Shown: positions 55,622 through 60,821 of the stretch, in pieces
Layout: every line of letters starts with the position of its first letter
Position numbering within the stretch: the stretch's first letter is position 1
Assembly: GCF_004028155.1 (NCBI RefSeq)
Contig: NZ_SBII01000018.1
Location: forward strand, 1-60,821
Source of the DNA: Flavobacterium cerinum
GTDB taxonomy: Bacteria > Bacteroidota > Bacteroidia > Flavobacteriales > Flavobacteriaceae
Length of the DNA stretch: 60,821 bases
Reading direction: 5' to 3'
The notes under the pieces: model-generated
Told to the model about the DNA's origin: nothing
What the model saw: only the letters and a program-made list of their open reading frames with translations
Database searches by the model: none
Position numbers and translations under genes: made by a program

Positions 55622-56112
55622 CTAACGAAGCAAGCTTAAAAGACCTTATTGCCACTGCAAAAAAGGTAAAGGAGATATTAGATGGTGTAGGAATAAAAGG
55701 TTATTTAAAAACTTCAGGAGGCAAAGGGCTTCACGTATTTATTCCCATACAACCAAAATATACTTATGATCAGAGTAGAGAATTTTCGCATATAATAAGT
55801 CAGGCTGTGAATAATGCATTACCAAAAATTACGAGTTTAGAAAGGAGTCCTGCAAAACGTAAAGGGAAAATATATTTGGATTTTTTACAAAATGGCAAAG
55901 GGAAAACTATGGCTTGCGCATATTCCTTACGACCAAGAGAAGGAGCCACCGTTAGTACACCATTAGAATGGGATGAGCTGACAGCTGCATTCGATATAAA
56001 AAATTATACTATAAAGACAGTTCCTGAAAGAGTAAAGGTGAAAGGTGACTTATGGGAAAATTTCTTTAATGATGCAGTAGATTTGAAGACTATTTTAGAT
56101 AAGTTCAAATAA
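55621..56112 (+). pseudogene. ligD: LigD polymerase-domain fragment, copy 1
   Basis: An uninterrupted reading frame enters directly from IS6 sequence: NEASLKDLIATAKKVKEILD, then YLKTSGGKGLHVFIPIQPKY, then KIYLDFLQNGKGKTMACAYS, LRPREGATVSTPLEWDEL, ending DAVDLKTILDKFK and TAA. This is the C-terminal part of the LigD polymerase domain (a primase-polymerase that fills ends during non-homologous end joining). The ligase and phosphoesterase domains and the start of the polymerase domain are absent. The region 55621-56155 is a direct repeat of 57373-57897. A start codon inside (55807) exists but would give only a fragment. Confidence 0.85.
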
Positions 56113-56180
56113 AATGGATAGGGTATCAACTCATTAAGTACTGAAAAAATATGCTCTCGAAAATTCGAATATTGTATTTG

Positions 56181-57197
56181 TTACACTGGTGAATCACTAA
56201 TACTTGATTTATCATCAGCCAGTAAAATAGCCCTTATTCGATCAATGTGAACCTGCGACATTTTGGCCCTTTCAGTGGCAGAACGTGCAGTAGCACCTTT
56301 TTGTTCTTTTCCAATAGTGGTCAGAAGATTTCTTCTTTCTTCAAACATGCGTAATGCAGTCCACATCGTTTCTTCAATTTTCATAGTTTGTTCTGCCAAT
56401 AGAGTTTCGGCTGTATAAGCATGTCCTGTGTGACATCGATACCGCATCCCTGGCCCTTTGTCCATTTTCCACAATACGCCGCCACATCCCGGACAGTTAA
56501 ACGGTACTTGTTCCCCAAGCGAATTGACCGAAGGTAAATCACTTAGTACGCGTTCAGCAATTTTTACTTCCTTCAATATATCGTCTGGAATCGGATGTGC
56601 TTTCCCCAGGTTATTTGCCATGAGTTGGGAAAGTGCACCACCCATTTCCGCTATCGGTATACAATAATCTGGTTTCAATTGATTTAGTGCGTTGTTGGGC
56701 ATATCAGGATAATCAGCATCAGTCGGGTCTTGGATAATGCATGTTCCTCCACATCTTTGAATTGCAATCAGTCCCGACGTACCGTCATCAAGATATCCCG
56801 TTAAAAGAATTCCAATTGTATTGTTCCCAAAGGAAACAGCTGCCGATCTAAATAAAGGGTCAATTGCCGGACGGGAACGATTTTCCTGCGCGCCTTTTGT
56901 CACAAGCAGATTGCCATCTTTTTCAATCATTAGATGGTGATCGGATGGAGCTAGATAAATATAACCTGATTTGACACGTTCTCCTTCTTTGGCATGGATA
57001 CATTTAAGTTTTCCAATTTTATTTAATTCATTCAGTAATGCATCTCCGGAAGCGTCCGCAGAGATGTGCTGTACAATTAGAAGAGGTGCAGGGAAATTTT
57101 CAGGAAGCTGCTCAACCAAAGCTTTGAGTGCTTTCATTCCACCCGCCGAAGTTCCCACTACTACTATTTGTTCTACATTTTTAACTAATGTTTTCAT
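56181..57197 (-). CDS. CheB-like protein-glutamate methylesterase, no receiver domain
   Basis: About 338 residues from MKTLVKNVEQIVVVG; an ATG at 57224 would add nine residues. The CheB methylesterase domain is complete: Ser in VVVGTSAGGMKALKAL, His in LIVQHISADASG, Asp in GILLTGYLDDGTSGLIA. The N-terminal receiver of classical CheB is missing. A C-terminal zinc-ribbon-like motif follows (CPGCGGVLWKMDKG, YRCHTGHAYTAETLL), as in orphan CheB proteins of Bacteroidota that are linked to stress or PAS/CheR signalling rather than flagellar chemotaxis. No CheR is nearby. The gene lies between two LigD fragments on the opposite strand. Confidence 0.9.
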   Translation of the reverse strand: MKTLVKNVEQIVVVGTSAGGMKALKALVEQLPENFPAPLLIVQHISADASGDALLNELNKIGKLKCIHAKEGERVKSGYIYLAPSDHHLMIEKDGNLLVTKGAQENRSRPAIDPLFRSAAVSFGNNTIGILLTGYLDDGTSGLIAIQRCGGTCIIQDPTDADYPDMPNNALNQLKPDYCIPIAEMGGALSQLMANNLGKAHPIPDDILKEVKIAERVLSDLPSVNSLGEQVPFNCPGCGGVLWKMDKGPGMRYRCHTGHAYTAETLLAEQTMKIEETMWTALRMFEERRNLLTTIGKEQKGATARSATERAKMSQVHIDRIRAILLADDKSSISDSPV

Positions 57198-57303
57198 ATC
57201 TACGAAATTAAGGTATAAAAACATGTAATAGGATAATTTCTAAATCAAATACTGATTACCAGTGAAAAATCTTCTTGCATTTTGTAAGTGATAACATTTA
57301 TAT

Positions 57304-57863
57304 TTAATTAATTCGTGGAGCAGCCGGGTTGGTAGCATCAATAATCCGTATTATATTATTTTCGATCTCGATCCTAACGAAGCAAGCTTAAAAGACCTTA
57401 TTGCCACTGCAAAAAAGGTCAAGGAGATATAGAAATAAAAGGTTATTTAAAAACTTCAGGAGGCAAAGGGCTTCACGTATTTATTCCCATACAACCAAAA
57501 TATACTTATGATCAGACAAGAGAATTTTCGCATATAATAAGTCAGGCAGTAAATAATGCATTACCAAAAATTACGAGTTTAGAAAGGAGTCCTGCAAAAC
57601 GTAATGGGAAAATATATTTGGATTTTTTACAAAATGGCAAAGGGAAAACTATGGCTTGCGCATATTCCTTACGACCAAGAGAAGGAGCCACCGTTAGTAC
57701 ACCATTAGAATGGGATGAGCTGACAGCTGCATTCGATATAAAAAATTATACTATAAAGACAGTTCCTGAAAGAGTAAAGGTGAAAGGTGACTTATGGGAA
57801 AATTTCTTTATTGATGCAGTAGATTTGAAGACTATTTTAGATAAAATCAAACAAACTGGATAG
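57304..57863 (+). pseudogene. ligD: LigD polymerase-domain fragment, copy 2
   Basis: This copy reaches further upstream than copy 1: INSWSSRVGSINNPYYIIFD then LDPNEASLKDLIATAKKVKE, as in the LigD polymerase domain. A 10-base deletion (near 57427) then creates an in-frame TAG and a frameshift; the remainder continues in another frame (GYLKTSGGKGLHVFIPIQPK to TILDKIKQTG, stop at 57863). The ligase and phosphoesterase domains are missing. It is clearly inactive. Confidence 0.85.
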
Positions 57864-57978
57864 GGTATCAACTCATTTAGTACTGAAAAAATATGCTTTT
57901 AAGGAGATCTTGAGTGTACCACAAACTGTGTCAGCAGCGTTAAGGAATTAGACACAATAAAGTTATTAGTTAAGATTG

Positions 57979-58018
57979 TTCTTCACCACTAAAGTGGTGA
58001 AGAATCACTGTTAGTGAT
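57979..58018. repeat. Two adjacent hairpins
   Basis: TTCTTCACCACT and AGTGGTGAAGAA are perfect 12-base arms separated by only two bases (57979-58004), directly followed by ATCACT-GTT-AGTGAT (58004-58018). No T run follows, so this is less like a terminator than a binding site or cruciform. Confidence 0.7.
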
Positions 58019-58172
58019 ATATGTACTGAGATTCTTTGTTGAAAATTACGAATCCATTATAGGCTTTACACGGACTGATCGATATAAATGATGCATGTTT
58101 TCGAATAAAATATTACCTATCTTTAACAAAGAAACGTGAAGCGTTATTTTAATCTGTGAAAAACTGGCTTCT

Positions 58173-58625
58173 ATGAAATTTAGCAATGGCTTTAATATAT
58201 TTTGGATAATCTATTTTTTGTTTTTTGCGATTGGACTGCCACTCATTCTCCATTATGCAGGAGATCATCATCAAAGCGATTTTGAGATGACTAATACATC
58301 TGTCAGCAAAGCATTCATTTTACTTGGCGTGGGCACGGCACTTTGGTTCATCGTATTTATTTATTACATCAAGAAATTTTTGGTTAATCTTGCTTTGAAA
58401 AAAAATGGCACTATAGTGCTTAATGTGGTTGGGCTGCTACTACTGATTGCTTTGGCAGCAGGAATATTGTTTTATGCCTATATAAATGAAAGCCGTGGTT
58501 ATGGTTGGCGGTATCTGTATTTTTGGCATCCTTACATCTTTATTCCCGGCTCTTTTATTTTTTACTCAGTTCTTTTTTTTGACATCACCAAGAGTCTTTT
58601 TTCAAAATTTAAAGCAAATCCTTAA
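58173..58625 (+). CDS. Hypothetical membrane protein, four predicted TM segments
   Basis: 150 residues. Hydrophobic segments: NIFWIIYFLFFAIGLPLILH, then AFILLGVGTALWFIVFIYYI, then LNVVGLLLLIALAAGILFYA and WHPYIFIPGSFIFYSVLFF. The first loop is hydrophilic with AGDHHQSDF. I do not recognise a family. It appears to be transcribed alone and ends before the bidirectional hairpin at 58705. Confidence 0.65.
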   Translation: MKFSNGFNIFWIIYFLFFAIGLPLILHYAGDHHQSDFEMTNTSVSKAFILLGVGTALWFIVFIYYIKKFLVNLALKKNGTIVLNVVGLLLLIALAAGILFYAYINESRGYGWRYLYFWHPYIFIPGSFIFYSVLFFDITKSLFSKFKANP

Positions 58626-58704
58626 AACCATATTTGTTACTTTTCGGGGGATTTTAATCAGTTAAGATATGCATGCCGTAGGATATTGCAACATAAAGAA
58701 TCAT

Positions 58705-58743
58705 GAAAAAAGTGAAGTCTGGCAGTCAGACTTCACTTTTTTA
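58705..58743. terminator. Bidirectional terminator
   Basis: AAAAAAGTGAAGTCTG and CAGACTTCACTTTTTT form a 16-base stem around a short loop, with runs in both directions. It overlaps the end of the minus-strand gene relic. Confidence 0.85.
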
Positions 58744-59059
58744 AAAGCACAACTTCACTTTTATATCCCGGATGGTAGAATGGTGTATATTTTATATATC
58801 CAAAATCCTGAAGTTCCTTAAAGTACTTATGGTAAGTAGGCAGGGTAGATACATGAGATAAAGCCATAATTTTACTCCTGCTGACCTTAATCACACTTTT
58901 GTGACCGTGCCTGTATCCCAGTTGCAGAATTGCCATAAAAAACGCAATATTTTTTCTTTTTTGGATTTTATCATTTTCAAATTCCTGTTTAAGAATTTTA
59001 CATTTTGCTGCTGGAATTACGCTTGCAAAAAGGAGCTTGGAATATAGAGGATTTTCAAC
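58733..59059 (-). pseudogene. 5'-truncated gene of a mobile-element type small protein
   Basis: The frame reads, without start codon until residue 42, NPLYSKLLFASVIPAAKCKI, then LKQEFENDKIQKRKNIAFF and MAILQLGYRHGHKSVIKVSR, then SKIMALSHVSTLPTYHKYFK and ELQDFGYIKYTPFYHPGYKS, ending EVVLLKK. Open frame continues 41 codons upstream of the first Met and is protein-like, then meets a stop at the dispersed repeat at 59053. The helical HVSTLPTYHKYFKEL part resembles a winged-helix-like protein of Bacteroidota mobile elements; that match is from memory only. A truncated form from the Met at 58936 (67 aa) could be translated. Confidence 0.5.
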
Positions 59060-59100
59060 TTAAAAAAACTCTGTTTGCTTATCGTTTTAAAGAGAATGTG
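59053..59100. repeat. Second copy of the dispersed repeat at 43075-43143
   Basis: TTTCAACTTAAAAAAACT and TGCTTATCGTTTTA-AGAGAA-GTG in the same order as the first site. It lies exactly at the broken start of the gene at 58733-59059. Confidence 0.55.
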
Positions 59101-59208
59101 AAAGGAATACTAAAGTTCCTAAAAATGGTTTTAATTCTTTGTAAATTCATTCTGAACCTATTATTCAATAATGGATTATAGTTTTTTCCACATAATAAAA
59201 CAAGATTT

Positions 59209-59640
59209 ATGAAAGCTATTTGGAAAGGAAGCATAAGTTTTGGATTAGTTAATATTCCAATACGTTTATACAGTGACACCGTTGAACATCGCCTATCATT
59301 AGATATGATACGTCAAAAAGATAAGTGCCCTATACAATATGTTCGGGTATGTAAAAAAGATGGTAAAGAAACGCCTTGGGATGATATCGCAAAAGGTTAT
59401 CGTAAAGAAAATGGCGATTATGTTATTTTAGATAAAAGTGATTTTGCTAAGGTAGCACCAGAAAAAACGCAGACCGTAGACATTTTTGAGTTTATTAAAG
59501 AGGAAGAGATACCGTCGAAATATCTTGAAAAACCCTATTTGGTTGAACCAGCAAAAGAAGCTAAGAAAGTATATGCTTTACTTAGGGAAGCTTTGCGTAA
59601 ATCGGAAAAAGTGGGCAAAATGCCTTGTATCCCGGATATA
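59209..59640 (+). pseudogene. ku: Truncated Ku (NHEJ end-binding protein)
   Basis: The first ~136 residues are a normal bacterial Ku: MKAIWKGSISFGLVNIPIRL, then YSDTVEHRLSLDMIR, CPIQYVRVCKKDGKET, DYVILDKSDFAKVAPEKTQT, then IPSKYLEKPYLVEPAK and KVYALLREALRKSEKVG. At KVGK the Ku pattern stops; the usual continuation (a second half of ~120 residues with the DNA-embracing bridge and C-terminal part) is missing. The open frame ends 15-20 residues later. Ku binds broken ends and recruits LigD; this half cannot form the ring. Downstream sequence belongs to a DUF1810 gene, so a deletion joined the two. Confidence 0.85.
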
Positions 59641-59921
59641 CGCTTTTTCAATTCAGAGCATTTGAGTACTTAGAGCACCCTGTGCTCGGTAAACACTTGG
59701 TGGAAATTTCCAAAGCTGTTCTGGCTATTAATGATAAATTAGTACAAGAAATATTTGGTTCCCCTGACGATATGAAACTTCATTCCAGTATGACCCTTTT
59801 TGGGCAGGTTGAAAATACTGATCCTGTATTCGCAGAGGTTTTGAATAAATATTTCGGCGGATTATTCGATAGCAGTACACTACAGATCATTGAAAAAAAT
59901 GCAGAAGATGATTCGATTTAA
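59641..59921 (+). pseudogene. Truncated DUF1810-family protein gene joined to ku
   Basis: In a frame different from ku, from about 59653: FEYLEHPVLGKHLVEISKAVL then EIFGSPDDMKLHSSMTLFGQ, DPVFAEVLNKYFGGLFDSST. This is the C-terminal ~85 residues of DUF1810 (full length ~140). The N-terminal half is missing, so the gene is a fragment. It has no start of its own; it could only be translated by re-initiation in the overlapping reading frames. Confidence 0.8.
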
Positions 59922-60131
59922 TGACACCGGGCTATTTTTTCAGTGAATGGGGCGGGAAGTATTGAGGTAGAAATACTGTTAATTGATAATTTCTTTAGAC
60001 GTTAGGATTTTGATTATTATTATCGCTTAACCGGACTTCTGCTTACGTTAAAGTTTTATAGTAGCCACTTATATTCCGATGGAAATTATTAATTTCATAG
60101 ATCACTTTCATAGGATACTAAATCATACACA

Positions 60132-60692
60132 ATGAACTACGAAATATTATTTATTCAGGGTGCAGGGAGTGTGACTACAGAACAGGAGCAAGTAATTGTA
60201 GACGCGCTAAGAATAAAACTTGGTGATCAGTTTACGATAATATATCCTCATATGCCGGATGCCGATACGCCAAGTTATTCAGCTTGGGAAGCGGTTTTAA
60301 CAACGAATCTCAAAAATTTATCGGGGAAAGTAATTCTACTTGGCCATTCCTTAGGAGCCTCTATTATATTAAAGCATTTTTCAAAAGAACCGGTTCCTGA
60401 TCGCGTATTAGGAATGATCTTATTTGGTGTTCCCTATTGGAAAGACCAGGACTGGGATGTTTCAGAATATGTAATAGAGGATGATTTTATAGGTAACCTT
60501 AGCATGCTGGACAATATTTATTTATATCACTCAATCGATGATGATGTGATCCCTGCTAACCAATTTACATCCTACCGGAAAATAATTCCGAAGGTACATT
60601 GGAGGGTATTGTCAGGTACAGACCATTCTTATCACGGTGCAATTCCGAATATGATTAATGACATACAGGAATTGATTTCTAAAACGCAGTAA
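60132..60692 (+). CDS. Alpha/beta hydrolase (RBBP9/YdeN-like)
   Basis: 186 residues. The nucleophile elbow GHSLGAS lies in SGKVILLGHSLGASIILKHF. The Asp is in the YLYHSIDDDVIPANQF loop and the His in SGTDHSYHGAIPNM. The length and order match the RBBP9/YdeN serine hydrolases, cytoplasmic enzymes of unknown natural substrate. No signal peptide. It stands alone, with 210 bases upstream. Confidence 0.9.
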   Translation: MNYEILFIQGAGSVTTEQEQVIVDALRIKLGDQFTIIYPHMPDADTPSYSAWEAVLTTNLKNLSGKVILLGHSLGASIILKHFSKEPVPDRVLGMILFGVPYWKDQDWDVSEYVIEDDFIGNLSMLDNIYLYHSIDDDVIPANQFTSYRKIIPKVHWRVLSGTDHSYHGAIPNMINDIQELISKTQ

Positions 60693-60755
60693 GGCGTAAC
60701 AATGGCAGCCTCGCTAAATATGGCGTAAATTGACCCATCAAAGTAGTATTAACCC

Positions 60756-60821
60756 ATGTTCAGTATCACTTTTGATCAGCTAATAGAGTTAAGTGCCAAT
60801 TATCTGCCTAAATTTATAGAG
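60756..60821 (+). CDS. Start of an unidentified gene cut by the window end
   Basis: ATG at 60756 opens 22 codons (MFSITFDQLIELSANYLPKF, IE) that run to the last base. It is helical and protein-like, but too short to assign. It could be the start of a transposase or a host gene. Confidence 0.35.
   Translation, partial: MFSITFDQLIELSANYLPKFIE

Noticed and set aside
1..60821. tRNA, rRNA and CRISPR genes.
   Set aside because: No cloverleaf with a conserved T-arm, no rRNA-like stretch and no spacer array was noticed by reading; a tRNAscan and CRISPR search would settle this.

Overview
The window looks like a chromosomal segment of a Flavobacterium-like member of the Bacteroidota. It is AT-rich. 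Several secreted proteins end in type IX secretion (T9SS) sorting domains. There is an STN-FecR-ECF sigma TonB-receptor system, and some genes carry TAnnTTTG -7 promoter elements. All assignments are from reading the sequence; no database search was run.

Layout. 1-7.6 kb: the tail of a T9SS type B cargo protein, a lone receiver-domain regulator, and a 2005-residue secreted protein with seven disulfide-like modules, fibronectin-like domains, eight tandem ~67-residue repeats and a T9SS type A tail. 8-11.2 kb: a TPR-protein relic, an SDR oxidoreductase, a DUF1801 protein and a membrane protein. 11.3-24.7 kb: the most striking region, a five-gene minus-strand operon. It encodes two MACPF pore-forming-type proteins, a large beta-rich protein sharing a P47/TULIP-like module with the first MACPF protein, a protein with the residue pattern of ABBA/DMATS aromatic prenyltransferases, and a single-domain terpene-cyclase-like protein with a DxDD motif. 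A two-copy direct repeat lies upstream. I regard this as the best candidate for an undescribed system: a composite toxin or pore complex with an isoprenoid-chemistry pair.

25-31.5 kb: a small membrane protein, a luciferase-like monooxygenase, a SnoaL/NTF2-like protein and two T9SS cargo proteins. 32-39.6 kb: a surface-signalling locus with an ECF sigma factor divergent from FecR, followed by an STN-domain TonB receptor, a secreted choice-of-anchor-J-like protein, a lipoprotein and a small protein. 39.7-42.9 kb: a TetR regulator with a palindromic operator, a retropepsin-like secreted protease and an S41-like peptidase. 42.9-45.2 kb: IS debris, with an intact IS6-like element inserted in a frameshifted IS3 transposase gene.

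45.2-52.8 kb: an OmpR-type two-component pair; a thioredoxin-like / ApbE / DUF4266 / DUF3570 operon; a frameshifted VIT/CCC1 transporter; a small XRE regulator; and a DUF2867 SDR protein. 53-55.5 kb: an IS1595-type transposase with a possible passenger gene, a small secreted protein, and a highly structured non-coding stretch that on the minus strand resembles an attenuator or a terminated small RNA. 55.5-60.8 kb: a decayed non-homologous end-joining region. Two truncated direct copies of the LigD polymerase domain flank a CheB-like methylesterase gene, and a truncated ku is joined to a truncated DUF1810 gene. An alpha/beta hydrolase and the start of one more gene close the window.
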